Program-made: the position numbers and the translations under genes
Shown: positions 7,337 to 17,480 of the stretch, piece by piece
Numbering within the stretch: the first letter of the stretch is position 1
Layout of the letters: every line of letters starts with the position of its first letter
Notes under the pieces: generated by a model
The model's database searches: none
What the model saw: only the letters and a program-made list of their open reading frames with translations
Told to the model about the DNA's origin: nothing
Assembly (NCBI GenBank): GCA_009781005.1
Contig: WQYX01000044.1
Coordinates: 1 to 34,109 of the forward strand
DNA length: 34,109 bases
Reading direction: 5' to 3'
DNA from: Polyangiaceae bacterium
Lineage (GTDB): Bacteria; Myxococcota_A; Polyangia; Polyangiales; Polyangiaceae

Positions 7337-7458
7337 GACCGCTTTCAAGTTGACGCGAGGTCGAGGCGGGGCCGAGGAGCGGACCGGAACAGCCTGGCTG
7401 GCTTTGAGGACCGCACCGCAGGCCCCAACGATGAGATCGCGCCAAATCGAAAGCGGTC
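7337..7458. mobile_element. MITE-like element with imperfect terminal inverted repeats, copy 1
   Basis: About 122 bp bounded by GACCGCTTTCAAGTTGACGC on the left and, on the right, the near-complement ending CGAAAGCGGTC. An inner inverted pair GGGGCC (7368-7373) and GGCCCC (7421-7426) would extend a cruciform. A second full copy lies at 16802-16924. Its right end overlaps the stop codon of the leftward TPR gene. It has no coding capacity. Mobile origin is inferred from repetition and inverted ends. Confidence 0.65.
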
Positions 7459-10400
7459 ACGGGGCACCCAGATCCTTGAGCGCGCGTACTGCATCGCGAC
7501 GGTCGGCTGCCGTTGGTGCCGCGAGCTCCATGTAAAGGTTGTACGCCTCAATCGCCTTTGCCTTTTGGCCGACCTTGCGCAGCGCCTCGCCGGCTTGAAA
7601 CGCCGCGGGGCCGAGCCATCCCGGCCGTGGCTGCATGGTTTTGCCGGCATCGACGGCAAACGACAAGTGCTTGGCAGCTTCCGCAACCTTGCCCTTGTCG
7701 AACAGCAGGCGCCCGTACTGGTAGCGCCACGCCGCTTGCGTGCCGTCGCCCGCGATGGCCTTCACCCACTCGCTCATGGCCGAGGCAATGTCGTTCTTCT
7801 GCTCGTACGTCTCAGCGAGCGCGGCATGCGCTTCGTAACGCGAAGGTTTGAGCTCGAGTGCGCGACGCAGATCCTTCACCGCGTCGTTGACCGCGCCTTC
7901 GCGTAACTCCACGACGCCGCGCTGCCAGTATCCGTCGGCAAGGAGCTTGTCGAGCGAGAGCGCTTTGTCGACCTCCGCGCGCGCGAGCGTGAGCTGCACG
8001 GGGCTCGATTCGTTCGCGGCCCGCGCAACATAAAGGTGGTAGTCGGCGCGATTCGGATCGAGTTCGACGGCGCGCTGCAAGTAGCGCATGGCAGCAGCGG
8101 ATTCGAGCCCGCCCATCTGCAGTTTGGCGCGCCCGAGGAAGTGATTCATCTCGGCGCTGTTCGGGCGCGCAGCGCGCACGGTCTCGAGCAAAGGAATGGC
8201 TTCATCGACTTTGCCAATCGTGACGAGCGCCGCACCCATGCGCATGGCAAGGTCGACGTCCTTCGGCGCCTTCGCATATGCGCTCTGGAACTGTTCGAGC
8301 GCTTGCTCGACGTGGCCCGACTTCTCGAAGATCTGGCCTCGCTCGAGCGCGATGCCCGGGTAGTCTTTGTCGACGGCAACGATTCGGTCGAATTGTTCGG
8401 AGGCCTGGTCGAAGTTACCCATCCTTCGGTACGTCACACCGAGCTGAAAACGTGCGCCGAGATCGTTCGGATTCTTTTCGAGCGCCGCTGCGAAGTGCTC
8501 CACGGCTTGGTCGAAGTGTCCTTCTGCGGCAGTGACTTCGCCGAATGCGCGCTGCAACGCGGCGCTGTCCGGCAGCTTCGCGCGGGCTTGCTCGAGTTTC
8601 GCGGACGCTTCGCTCGTCCGCCCCTGCGCTGCGAGAAACGACGCCAGTGCAGCGTAGGCTTCGATGGCGTCGGCGTTCTTCGGATCGGCGAGATCCACCG
8701 CCGAGGCATAGAGCTTCTCCGCGGAGACTCGGTCGCCAAGGGCTTCCTCCGTCCGCGCGAGCCACAAGGCCACACTCATGTCCTTCGGCGCGCGCTTCTG
8801 CGCCGCCGTGAGATCGGCCTTCGCGTCGGCGAAGCGCTCGAGCGCGATCTTCGTTCTCGCCCCGCCGAGCGCCGCGGCCAGACTCGTCGGATCCTTCTTC
8901 GCGGCCTCGTCGAATCGCGTGAGCGCCTCGGTGTAACGGCCGTCGACGTAGAGCACCTGCCCCTGACCGATGAGGGCCGCGACGTTGCGCGGATCGACCT
9001 TCACCGCCTCGTCGAAGGCCGTGCGCGCCTCGGTGGTTCGATCCTGCGCGACCATGATCGAGCCTTTGGCCGCGAGCGCCGCGGCCAGTTCGGAGATGCC
9101 GAGCGCGCTGCGTGAGGGCTCGCTCAGGATCGCGTCCAGCTCTTTCAGCGCGGCGTCGTCGCGGTGCATCTGCCAAGCCAGGAGCGCGTGCATGGCGTGC
9201 GCACCCGCGTGCTTCGGCGAAAGCTTGAGCGTCGCATCGACCGCTTCACTCTGCTTGGGCGCGTTCTTCGCGAGATCGTAAGCGCGCGCGAGTCCCCACT
9301 CTGCGCGTGCCGAAGGCCCGCCCTTTGCGCGCGCTTCGTTGAACGCGTTTACGGCAGCCTGGACATCTTGCTGCGCGAGAGCGACCTCGCCTCGCATGAT
9401 GGCGATGTCGATCTGGATGCCGTCCTTCGGCTCCTTTGCGGCGGCTGCTTCGAGGCCCGCCTTGGCGCGCGGCCATTCGCCGGCGGCCGCATCCTGAGCG
9501 GCGAGCGCCGTTGCGAGATACGGCACGTCCGTCCCTTTTGGGATGTCGGAGAGGTACGTCTTCGCGCGCGCGGCGCGAGCGTGATCGCCACCGAAGCGCA
9601 CGGCGTTCGCGAATTCGAGGAACGCCGCGTACGCCGTGACGGGGCGCGCGCGCGGCATGTACTTGTGACGGTCAGCAAGTTCGTCGGCTGCCGCGACGGC
9701 TTCGGCGTACGTGTCGAGAGCGAGACGCTTGCGGGCAGCGTCTCCAGCCACTGCCGCCACGAACGCGTTTTGTCCTTCGTGAATCTTGTCGCTGATCGCC
9801 AAGTAACCGAATGCGCCGACGGGGGTCAATTGCAGCGCGGCACCCCCGGCAATGGCGATGGCGGCGCACGCGACGAGGATCTTCAGCCGCTTGGAGGCGG
9901 GCTTCTTGATCTCCACGTCATGCGCGAGGGGCTTACCGATCGACGCTGCCGCCGGCGATTGCACGACGGGGAGCGGGACATCTTCGAGCGCAAACGAACC
10001 GGCGCTCGTCGCCGGCAACGGTCCAAGGAGTTGCGCGTCGTCACCACCGAGACTGACTTCGCGAAACGCCATGCCGGCAGCAGGATCGGCGGGCAGATCG
10101 AGCTCACCGAAATCGACACCACCCGCACGGGATGGGGATGGCAGATCGAGCAACGACGATGACGAAGCGCTGGTGCCAACGGCTGGCAAGTCAATCTCGC
10201 CGAACGCGTTCGCCACCGGATCGTCTTCGTGCGCTAGCTCCGCCTGCGTCGTCAGCGTTTGCGGCCTGGCGCTCACCACCCGCGGAAGATCGGTAGACGG
10301 ACTCGGCAGGTCGATTTCACCAAAACCGTGCTCGTCCTCGGGGACCGGGAGATCGCTGCCGAACGCAGACAGATTGGCTGGAAGGGCCGGCAGATCGGCG

Positions 10401-10924
10401 ACGTTGGCATTCGGCGACGGCGGATCTGCCGCACGTTCGCGCCGTGCCGGCAAGTCGGCGTTGTCCGTGCCGAAGGTGCGGGCCGGCGGTGCGGCGCCCG
10501 CGCGCCGCGCCGACGCAGCCACGGCGGGAAGATCGATGTCGAAGTCAACCGGACGCGCCGCAGGTGTGGCCGGCTTCTTCGCGGCGCCTGCGGGTCCACC
10601 CGGCGCGCGCGTGACGGGTAACGGCAGGCCCACGTTGCCAGCGAAGGAAGGCAAATCGATCTCGTCGTGCACGGACGCGCCCGTGATCTTCATGGCCGGC
10701 GGACGGGTGTTCGCGTCGTCCGAGCCAATACCGGGCGAGGTCTGCTTCATCGAGCGAATGGCCGCGGGCGTGACGGAAACCGGATCGGGTGCCGTGCGCT
10801 TCGGATCGGTGACGACGAACGTGTGCCCACACTTCGGGCAACGCATCTTCAGCCCCGCATCGGGAACGCGTCGCTCATCGACTTGGTAGGGCGCTCTGCA
10901 CGACTCGCACTCGACCTTCAGCAT
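7457..10924 (-). CDS. MJ0042 zinc-ribbon / DLP-motif linker / TPR membrane protein
   Basis: A 1155-residue protein. The start at 10924 places the zinc ribbon at the very N-terminus (MLKVECESCRAPYQVDE, CPKCGHTF; Cys6, 9, 29, 32). Residues about 90-276 are low-complexity and carry ten Asp-Leu-Pro motifs (IDLPS, ADLPA, SDLPV, LDLPA and so on). A single transmembrane helix follows at about 348-367 (LKILVACAAIAIAGGAALQL), and the rest is a long tandem TPR array rich in alanine. Zinc ribbon and DLP linker therefore sit in the cytoplasm, with the TPRs probably periplasmic. This architecture is frequent in myxobacteria; the zinc-ribbon N-terminus recalls the gliding protein GltJ, but no GYF or TonB domains are seen. 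A scaffold role is inferred. The stop codon overlaps the repeat element at 7337-7458. Confidence 0.85.
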   Translation of the reverse strand: MLKVECESCRAPYQVDERRVPDAGLKMRCPKCGHTFVVTDPKRTAPDPVSVTPAAIRSMKQTSPGIGSDDANTRPPAMKITGASVHDEIDLPSFAGNVGLPLPVTRAPGGPAGAAKKPATPAARPVDFDIDLPAVAASARRAGAAPPARTFGTDNADLPARRERAADPPSPNANVADLPALPANLSAFGSDLPVPEDEHGFGEIDLPSPSTDLPRVVSARPQTLTTQAELAHEDDPVANAFGEIDLPAVGTSASSSSLLDLPSPSRAGGVDFGELDLPADPAAGMAFREVSLGGDDAQLLGPLPATSAGSFALEDVPLPVVQSPAAASIGKPLAHDVEIKKPASKRLKILVACAAIAIAGGAALQLTPVGAFGYLAISDKIHEGQNAFVAAVAGDAARKRLALDTYAEAVAAADELADRHKYMPRARPVTAYAAFLEFANAVRFGGDHARAARAKTYLSDIPKGTDVPYLATALAAQDAAAGEWPRAKAGLEAAAAKEPKDGIQIDIAIMRGEVALAQQDVQAAVNAFNEARAKGGPSARAEWGLARAYDLAKNAPKQSEAVDATLKLSPKHAGAHAMHALLAWQMHRDDAALKELDAILSEPSRSALGISELAAALAAKGSIMVAQDRTTEARTAFDEAVKVDPRNVAALIGQGQVLYVDGRYTEALTRFDEAAKKDPTSLAAALGGARTKIALERFADAKADLTAAQKRAPKDMSVALWLARTEEALGDRVSAEKLYASAVDLADPKNADAIEAYAALASFLAAQGRTSEASAKLEQARAKLPDSAALQRAFGEVTAAEGHFDQAVEHFAAALEKNPNDLGARFQLGVTYRRMGNFDQASEQFDRIVAVDKDYPGIALERGQIFEKSGHVEQALEQFQSAYAKAPKDVDLAMRMGAALVTIGKVDEAIPLLETVRAARPNSAEMNHFLGRAKLQMGGLESAAAMRYLQRAVELDPNRADYHLYVARAANESSPVQLTLARAEVDKALSLDKLLADGYWQRGVVELREGAVNDAVKDLRRALELKPSRYEAHAALAETYEQKNDIASAMSEWVKAIAGDGTQAAWRYQYGRLLFDKGKVAEAAKHLSFAVDAGKTMQPRPGWLGPAAFQAGEALRKVGQKAKAIEAYNLYMELAAPTAADRRDAVRALKDLGAP

Positions 10925-10980
10925 GACGAAAGGAAAGGGTATCACATGGGTATTGCCCCTTCGCGAAAGCGCGCGACCTC

Positions 10981-11949
10981 TTGAAACAACCTCCATCTCA
11001 GCCCGCCTCCTCTCTTTCCAGATCAACCATCGCACTTGTCTACATGGCCCTAAGTGCGGTGCTCTTCGCGGGGATGAACACCTTTGCGCGCCTCGCGAAC
11101 CACAGCGCCTCTTGGGCGAGCGTCGGTGCCGTGCGCGCGTTCGTCGGTGCCGTCGTGGCGTTCGCCGTTGCGCGCGCTCGCGGTCGGACGCTCGCGGCTC
11201 GCAACCGCCGCTTCGTTTTTTGGCGAGCCTTGTTCGGCACCGCCTCGATGCTCTGCACCTTCTACGCTCTCTCCTCCACGACGCTCAGCCTCGGCGACAC
11301 GGTCACGCTCACCAATCTGACGCCGGTGTTCTTGGCCATGCTCGCGCCCGTGTTCCTGAGTGAACGCACGACGTGGGGCGTTGCCGCGGCCATCGCTCTC
11401 GCGCTCGGCGGCGTGATTTTGGTCCTGCACCCCGCAGTTCTGTTCGGCGGATCGAATCTCGTCGCGCACGGGCTCACCGCGTCGGGACCGAGCGCCATCG
11501 TCACCGCCGTCGTCGCCGTCTGCTCCTCCTTCTTCGCGTCGATCGCGATGATGATGCTCCGGCGTGCAGGCCAGACCGAGAGCCCGGAGGCGATCGCGTT
11601 TCAATTCTCCGTCTTCGCGGCGCTCACGTTCATGCTCGTAGCTCTGTTCGATGCGCGCGCGCCGACTCTTCGCGACGCTTTCTTCATGGTACTTGCGGGT
11701 GTGTGCGCGGGCTTCGCGCAAATCGCCATGACCCACGCTTACACGCTCGAGGCCGCAGCACGCGTCAGCGCCATGGGCTACCTCGCCGTCGTCACGAGTG
11801 CTCTCATCGGCGCCGCCATCCTGCAGGAACGGCCCGCACCAAGCGCTCTCGTCGGCACGATGCTCGTCATCGCGGGAGGCTTGCTCATCACGTTCGTGCG
11901 CGACACCGGTAGCTCTGCGGCGCACACGCGGTCACGTACACGCACGTGA
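10981..11949 (+). CDS. EamA/DMT-superfamily transporter
   Basis: A 322-residue integral membrane protein with about ten hydrophobic helices in two EamA-like halves (first ALVYMALSAVLFAGMNTFAR through VLHPAVL; second SAIVTAVVAVCSSFFASIAM through LIGAAILQERP). The first half has the characteristic TLSLGDTVTLTNLTPVFLAM and LSERTTWGV segments. The start is probably TTG at 10981, since an ATG at 11044 would cut off part of the first helix; no good ribosome site is visible. It belongs to the drug/metabolite exporter superfamily, inner membrane, substrate unknown. It is divergent from the TPR gene with 56 bp between them, and ends 58 bp before uvrA. Confidence 0.88.
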   Translation: MKQPPSQPASSLSRSTIALVYMALSAVLFAGMNTFARLANHSASWASVGAVRAFVGAVVAFAVARARGRTLAARNRRFVFWRALFGTASMLCTFYALSSTTLSLGDTVTLTNLTPVFLAMLAPVFLSERTTWGVAAAIALALGGVILVLHPAVLFGGSNLVAHGLTASGPSAIVTAVVAVCSSFFASIAMMMLRRAGQTESPEAIAFQFSVFAALTFMLVALFDARAPTLRDAFFMVLAGVCAGFAQIAMTHAYTLEAAARVSAMGYLAVVTSALIGAAILQERPAPSALVGTMLVIAGGLLITFVRDTGSSAAHTRSRTRT

Positions 11950-11957
11950 CAACGACG

Positions 11958-11989
11958 CGAGATGAGATCGCGGCAAATCGAAAGCGGTC
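11958..11989. repeat. solo right end of the MITE-like element
   Basis: The sequence GATGAGATCGCG, one variable base, CAAATCGAAAGCGGTC matches the right terminus of the elements at 7337-7458 and 16802-16924. No left end is found upstream. It lies 19 bp before the uvrA start, so it may be a truncated copy or a reused regulatory half-site. Confidence 0.65.
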
Positions 11990-12007
11990 TCGTGCTACTA
12001 GGGGCGC

Positions 12008-14920
12008 GTGGACCGCCTAGTTGTTGCCGGCGCGAGGCAGCACAACTTGCGTGACGTCAGCATCTCGCTTCCTCGCGGACAGCTCGTCGTCTTTACGGGG
12101 CCAAGCGGTTCGGGCAAGTCCTCGCTCGCCTTCGATACGATCTACGCCGAAGGGCAGCGCCGCTACGTCGAATCGCTCAGCGCCTACGCGCGGCAATTCC
12201 TCGAGCAGCTTTCGAAGCCCGACGTCGAACGCATCGACGGTCTCTCCCCGGCCATCGCCATCGAGCAACGACCTCTGTCGAAGTCGCCGCGCTCGACGGT
12301 CGGCACCGTGACCGAGATCGCGGATTATCTCCGCTTGCTCTTCGCGCGCGTGGGTGTCCCGCACTGTCCGAACTGCGGCAAGCGCATCGAAGCGCAGACC
12401 GTCCAGCAGATCGTCGACCGAATTTTGGAGCTCCGTGAGGGCACGCGCCTCAGCGTGCTTGCACCTATCGTTCGCGCTCGCAAAGGCGAACTGAAGCTCG
12501 AACTCGAGAGACTCCGGCGCGACGGTTTCGTTCGCGCGCGCGTCGACGGCGCCGTCGTCGATCTGGGCGATCCCATCGAACTCGATCGCCAGAAGCCACA
12601 TGATCTCGACGTCGTCGTCGATCGGATCGTGATCAAGGACGGCATCAAAGGACGCCTCACGGATAGCGTGGAGCTATCACTCAAAGTCGGCGACGGCCGG
12701 CTGCTCGTCGCCGTCGAAGGGCAGGAGCCGTTCTGGCTCTCCGAGCGTTTCGCGTGCATCGATTGCGGCGTCTCGCTGCCGCCCATCGAGCCGCGAATGT
12801 TTTCGTTCAACGGCCCTCACGGTGCCTGCCCGGCGTGCGACGGGCTCGGCGCGCGCACCGTGGTCGATCCCGATCGCGTCATCGGTGATCCGCAGAGGTC
12901 GCTGCGCGAGGGCGTCGTGCTCGCATGGGGCCGCCGTGGTTCGGTGGCGCTCGCAACGGAGGTCGCACGCGCGGTGCAATCGCTCGGCGTCAACCCCGAC
13001 ACGCCGTGGGCGAAGCTCCCCGACGCAACGAAGAAAGCAATCGTCTTCGGTCACGGAGACACGAGCAACGACGCAGCGGACAAGCCAGCGAAGACGCGCA
13101 AGGTCTCGTCGAAGAAGTACGCGGGCATCGTCTCTCGCCTCACCGCGCGCCTCGAACAAGAGCCCTCTGCCGGTCCCAACGACGCCGACGATCCGGACGA
13201 AGACGAAGGTGCCATTGGCGACGACGAGCTCGGACGCTTCCTCGTCACGCGAACGTGCACCTCGTGCAAAGGACGGAGGCTTCGCCCCGAGGCGCTCGCC
13301 GTCAAACTTGGCTCGTACGACATCGCCGAGCTCGGTCGCATGCCGCTCGAAAAACTGCGCGGCATCCTCGCCGGCGTCGGAACCGCGGATGCGCACATCT
13401 TCTCGGCACGCGAACGCGCGGTCGCCGAACCACTTCTTCGCGCGGTCACCGCGCGCCTCGGTTTTTTGATCGACGTCGGACTCGACTACCTCTCGCTCGA
13501 TCGCAGCGCGCAGACCCTGTCGAGCGGCGAGGGTCAGCGCATCCGCCTTGCAACGCAGATCGGCGCCGCGCTCGTCGGCGTCCTCTACGTACTCGACGAA
13601 CCGAGCATCGGTCTGCATGCTCGCGACAACGCGCGCCTCATCGAGGCGCAAGCGCGCTTGCGCGATCTCGGCAACACGGTCTTCGTGGTCGAACACGATC
13701 GCGACGCGATCCTCGCAGCCGACTACGTCGTCGACATGGGACCGGGCGCCGGCTTGCACGGCGGTCAAATCGTCGCGCAAGGAACGCCGCAAGAGATCAT
13801 GGCGAGCCCGACGTCGATCACCGGGCCGTGGCTCTCGGGACAGAAGCAGCTCCCGATCCCGAAGACGCGCAAGGCAAAGGGCAAGCTCGCGGTGCGCATC
13901 GTCGGCGCGCGCGCGCACAACTTGAGGAACGTGACCGCCGCAGTGCCAACGGGGCTCTTCACGTGCTTCACGGGTGTGTCGGGCAGCGGCAAATCGAGCC
14001 TCGTCGTCGACACGCTCTTGCCGGCGGCACGCGCGAAGCTCTACTCGGCCACGGCGCCGATCGGCGAGTGTGACGCGGTTGAAGGTCTCGACACCATCGA
14101 CAAGGTGATCTCGATTGACCAAGCACCCATCGGCCGGACACCTCGATCGAATCCTGCAACTTACACGGGCGTGTTCGCGCTCTTACGCGAGCTCTACGCC
14201 GGCCTGCCAGATGCTCGAGCGCGCGGCTACAAAGCCGGACGCTTCTCGTTCAACGTCAAAGGCGGGCGCTGCGAGGCATGCCAGGGCGACGGCGTGCTTC
14301 GCGTGGAGATGCACTTTCTGCCGGACATCTTCGTGACGTGCGACACCTGCGGCGGCAAGCGGTACAACCGCGAGACTCTCGAGGTGACGTACCGGGGTTT
14401 GTCCATCGCGGATGCGCTCGAAGTGACCGTCGAGCAAGCCCTCGAACTCTTCGACACGATCCCGCGCGTGCGCGATCGCCTCGACGCGTTGAGACGCGTT
14501 GGCCTCGGTTACGTCAAGCTCGGCCAACCCGCAACGACACTCTCGGGTGGCGAGGCGCAGCGCGTGAAGCTCGCACGCGAGCTCGCACGCAGAGCCACCG
14601 GGCGGACGCTCTACGTCCTCGACGAGCCAACCACGGGGTTGCACTTCACCGACATCGAGATGCTCCTCGGCGCGCTCTTGGAGCTTCGCGACCAAGGCAA
14701 CACCGTGATCGTCATCGAACACAATCTCGACGTCGTCGCATGTGCCGATTGGATCATCGACCTCGGACCCGACGGCGGCGACAAGGGCGGCGAGATCGTT
14801 GCCGAGGGCACACCGGAGACCGTCGTCCGAAACGAGCGCTCGCACACAGGGCGCTACTTGCGCGCCGTCCTGCACCGCGAAGGCGTCGCCGCCACCAAGA
14901 GCAAGAAGAAGAGAAGTTAG
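12008..14920 (+). CDS. uvrA: excinuclease ABC subunit A (UvrA)
   Basis: A 970-residue DNA damage sensor of nucleotide excision repair. It works as an ATP-driven dimer with UvrB. Both ABC ATPase modules are complete: Walker [10 protein letters not shown] at 31-39 and GVSGSGKSS near 655-663; Walker B/D-loops [12 protein letters not shown] and [12 protein letters not shown]. The signature is LSGGEAQR in module two but LSSGEGQR in module one. Zinc modules are visible as CPNCGKR, CIDCG/CPACDG, CTSCKG and [17 protein letters not shown]. An acidic insert ([16 protein letters not shown]) lies in the linker before CTSCKG. The start is GTG at 12008. No LexA-type operator is recognisable upstream. It ends tail to tail with htpG, sharing four bases. 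Confidence 0.98.
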   Translation: MDRLVVAGARQHNLRDVSISLPRGQLVVFTGPSGSGKSSLAFDTIYAEGQRRYVESLSAYARQFLEQLSKPDVERIDGLSPAIAIEQRPLSKSPRSTVGTVTEIADYLRLLFARVGVPHCPNCGKRIEAQTVQQIVDRILELREGTRLSVLAPIVRARKGELKLELERLRRDGFVRARVDGAVVDLGDPIELDRQKPHDLDVVVDRIVIKDGIKGRLTDSVELSLKVGDGRLLVAVEGQEPFWLSERFACIDCGVSLPPIEPRMFSFNGPHGACPACDGLGARTVVDPDRVIGDPQRSLREGVVLAWGRRGSVALATEVARAVQSLGVNPDTPWAKLPDATKKAIVFGHGDTSNDAADKPAKTRKVSSKKYAGIVSRLTARLEQEPSAGPNDADDPDEDEGAIGDDELGRFLVTRTCTSCKGRRLRPEALAVKLGSYDIAELGRMPLEKLRGILAGVGTADAHIFSARERAVAEPLLRAVTARLGFLIDVGLDYLSLDRSAQTLSSGEGQRIRLATQIGAALVGVLYVLDEPSIGLHARDNARLIEAQARLRDLGNTVFVVEHDRDAILAADYVVDMGPGAGLHGGQIVAQGTPQEIMASPTSITGPWLSGQKQLPIPKTRKAKGKLAVRIVGARAHNLRNVTAAVPTGLFTCFTGVSGSGKSSLVVDTLLPAARAKLYSATAPIGECDAVEGLDTIDKVISIDQAPIGRTPRSNPATYTGVFALLRELYAGLPDARARGYKAGRFSFNVKGGRCEACQGDGVLRVEMHFLPDIFVTCDTCGGKRYNRETLEVTYRGLSIADALEVTVEQALELFDTIPRVRDRLDALRRVGLGYVKLGQPATTLSGGEAQRVKLARELARRATGRTLYVLDEPTTGLHFTDIEMLLGALLELRDQGNTVIVIEHNLDVVACADWIIDLGPDGGDKGGEIVAEGTPETVVRNERSHTGRYLRAVLHREGVAATKSKKKRS

Positions 14921-16779
14921 ACGTTGGTCACAGCTTGGCCAAGGATGCTCGTGAGCCGCTTCGCGAAACCCACGGGATCGTCGATGGTGCTGCCTTCAGC
15001 GAGCAACGACTGCTCGTAGAGGACCGTGATCCATTCCCTGAGCCGCTCGTCGTTGGCATTGCCCTTTGCTAGCGCCGCGAGCTTTTCGATCACGGCATGC
15101 GTGGGGTTCACCTCGAGCTCGCGGCGTCCGTGGGCAACGTCCTGACCGGTCTGGCGCAGCACTTTCTCGAGATGCGCGGGCATCGCGCCGGCCGTGAGCA
15201 CGAGGCACGCGGGAGATTCACGCAGGCGGGTCGATGTTTTGACATCTTTGACCTTGCCCTCGAGCACCTTCTTCGCGAGCTCGAGGAGCGGCCCCATCTC
15301 CTTCGCGGCGTCCTCGTTCTTCTTCGCTGCCTCGTCGTCCTTCGGCAGCGTGACATCGGCGCGCATCGCGTTCACGAGCTTCTTACCGGCGTACTCCGGG
15401 ATGGCTTCCGCCGCCCACGTGTCGACGGCATCCGTCATCAGCAAGACTTCGTAGCTGCGCGCGCAAAGCGACTCGATGTAGGGCGAGCCCTCGAGCGCCT
15501 GCCGCGATTCGCCCGTCACGTAATAGATTGCCTCTTGGCCTTCCTTCATCGCAGCGACGTACTCGTCGAGCGACACGAGATCCGCGCCGCGCGTGGAGGA
15601 CCATCGCGTGAGCTTTGCAATGCGATCTTTGTAATCCGCGTCAACGACGAGTCCTTCTTTTAGAATGCGCCCGAACGCACTCCAAACTGTCCGGTAATCG
15701 TCCGTCTTTTCTTTGGCGATCTCGCCCAACAAATCCATCGTACGTTTGATGACTTGCTTTTTGATGGTGCGGAGCGTGCTCGATTCCTGCAAAAGCTCGC
15801 GCGAGACGTTGAGCGGCAAATCCTCCGCGTCCACCAGGCCACGCACGAACCTAAGCCACTGCGGGAGCAGTGCCTCGCAATCATCCATCACGAGCACGCG
15901 CTTGACGAAAAGCTTCATGCCGTGATGTTTGCGCGGGTCGTCGAGATCGAACGGCGCATGCTTCGGCACCCACAAAAGGCCGACGGCTTCCACGGTCCCT
16001 TCGAGCCGGAAGTGCGTGCGCGCAATCGGTCCTTCGAAGTCATGGGTAAGATGTCGATAGAGTTCTTCGTATTGCTCTTCCGTGATTTCGTTTTTCGGCC
16101 GCTGCCAGAGTGCGCTCGCCTTGTTCAAGACTTCACGCGTAACTTCGCTGTCCTTGATGCTTTCGAGTTCGATTGGATACGCGATGTAATCCGAGTAACG
16201 GCGTACCAGATCGCGTAGCGCCCACTCGTCGAGAAGATCTTTCTGATCTGCTTTCAGATGAAGCTCGATGGATGTGCCGCGCGCGTTTCGCTCGGCAGGC
16301 TCCACGACGAAGGTGTCTTTGCCATTCGACGACCAACGCCATGCCTTGTCCGTTCCTGCTGCGCGCGAGATCACCTCCACCCGATCGGCCACGAGATATG
16401 CGCTGTAGAAACCAACACCGAACTGGCCGATGAGCGAGACATCCTTTTTCTGATTTTCTTCGAGCTCCTTCAAGAACGCGACCGAACCCGAACGCGCGAC
16501 CGTACCGAGATTCTCAATGAGCTCGGCTTCGGTCATTCCAATGCCCGTGTCTTCAACGAGGAGGACACCGCGCTCACGATCCACCTTCAGGCGAATCACG
16601 AGAGCCGGTTCACCCTCGAGCAACGCCGGCTCCGTGATCGATCGAAAACGAAGCTTATCGAGCGCGTCGGACGCGTTGGACACGAGCTCGCGAAGAAAGA
16701 TCTCTTTGTTGCTGTAGAGCGAATTGATGACGAGCGACAAAACTCGCCCGACCTCCGCCTGAAACGCATGCTCACCCAT
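14917..16779 (-). CDS. htpG: chaperone protein HtpG (Hsp90 family)
   Basis: A 620-residue Hsp90-type ATP-dependent chaperone of the cytosol. The N-terminal GHKL ATPase domain has the expected signatures: [44 protein letters not shown] and [16 protein letters not shown]. The middle domain includes the [10 protein letters not shown] and [13 protein letters not shown] segments, and the C-terminal dimerisation region follows [14 protein letters not shown]. Length is near that of E. coli HtpG (624). The start ATG at 16779 has a GGTAGG site upstream. The 24 bp between this start and the repeat element at 16802 leave little room for a promoter outside the element. Stop codons of htpG and uvrA overlap at TTAG (14917-14920). 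Confidence 0.98.
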
Positions 16780-16801
16780 GGAAACCTACCCGTCCTTCTG
16801 G

Positions 16802-16924
16802 AACCGCTTTCAAGTTGACGCGAGGTCGAGGCGGGGCCGAGGAGCGGACCGGAATAGCCTGCTCTGGCTTTGAGGACCGCACCGCAGGCCCCAACGATGA
16901 GATCGCGTCAAATCGAAAGCGGTT
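16802..16924. mobile_element. MITE-like element with imperfect terminal inverted repeats, copy 2
   Basis: About 123 bp, nearly identical to 7337-7458, running from AACCGCTTTCAAGTTGACGC to the right end CGAAAGCGGTT. The outermost base changes from G to A on the left and C to T on the right, keeping the ends complementary. It fills the gap between htpG and the DksA-like gene, and its right end again overlaps a leftward stop codon (TAA at 16923-16925). Confidence 0.65.
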
Positions 16925-17285
16925 AGGTGTAATCCTTTTCCATTCGTTCTTGATCTTCCTTGCAGCGGATGCAGAGGTTCGTCTCGGGGCGTGCTTCGAG
17001 GCGCTTGAGTGAGATTTCTTCAGCGCACTCTTCGCATGTACCGAACGTGCCATCTTCGATCTTCCGGAGCGCCTTCTCGATCTTGTCGAGGAAGATTTTC
17101 TCACGCCCGCGAAGGCGGAACGTGAACGATTGAAGGTACTCGCTCGAAGCGAGATCCATCTCGTCCGGAAGATCATTCGCATCGAGAGACATGTCCTCCT
17201 CGAGCGTCTGCTTGGCTTTCTTGACGATCTCGTCGCGCTTCTCTGTGAGCAGCGTCTTGAACTTCTTGAGCTGTTGCTTGTTCAT
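16923..17285 (-). CDS. DksA/TraR-family C4 zinc-finger regulator
   Basis: A 120-residue protein. The start at 17285 (MNKQQLKKFK) follows GAGG about 12 bases upstream; an upstream frame would add 15 unlikely residues. The N-terminal half is a charged helical hairpin (KTLLTEKRDEIVKKAKQT and FLDKIEKALRKIEDGTFG), the coiled-coil arm that enters the RNA polymerase secondary channel in this family. A DLPDEMDLASSEY turn lies between. The C-terminal zinc finger is a full C4 type (Cys84, 87, 105, 108: CEECAEE and LCIRCKE). It is shorter than E. coli DksA (151 residues). It probably modulates transcription initiation with ppGpp; whether it is the main DksA of the cell cannot be told. Confidence 0.92.
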   Translation of the reverse strand: MNKQQLKKFKTLLTEKRDEIVKKAKQTLEEDMSLDANDLPDEMDLASSEYLQSFTFRLRGREKIFLDKIEKALRKIEDGTFGTCEECAEEISLKRLEARPETNLCIRCKEDQERMEKDYT

Positions 17286-17356
17286 TGGACGTGCCTCGGT
17301 CCTCTCGTCTCGGGCTGAGGTGGGCCCCAAAGCGTCTTTTACCTTGAGGGCGGAGC

Positions 17357-17385
17357 ACCCTAAACATAGGTCCTCTCCCCGTCAA
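17357..17385 (-). promoter_or_regulatory. putative sigma-70 promoter of the DksA-like gene
   Basis: On the minus strand TTGACG (complement of 17380-17385) is followed by exactly 17 bases and then TAGGGT (complement of 17357-17362), 72 bases before the start codon. The -35 box is near consensus; the -10 is only partial. Predicted by eye. Confidence 0.4.
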
Positions 17386-17480
17386 CGTTTGAAAGGTGAA
17401 CGACGCCGCGCGGGCCGCCGCCACACCCCGGTGTGGTTGTCGTTGCACCCTCGAAACCGCGGAGATACCGCAGGCAACCG

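Noticed and set aside
8036..10162. Long plus-strand open frames opposite the TPR gene
   Set aside because: They are shadows of a high-GC Ala-rich gene. They are Arg-rich, lack recognisable domains and have no ribosome sites, while the minus frame has clear zinc ribbon and TPR signatures.
11950..12007. LexA-type SOS operator before uvrA
   Set aside because: No operator-like palindrome is visible; the region is taken by the solo end of the repeat element.
12677..14122. Large minus-strand open frame opposite uvrA
   Set aside because: It lies entirely inside a well-conserved UvrA frame; composition is typical of an antisense shadow and no domain is visible.
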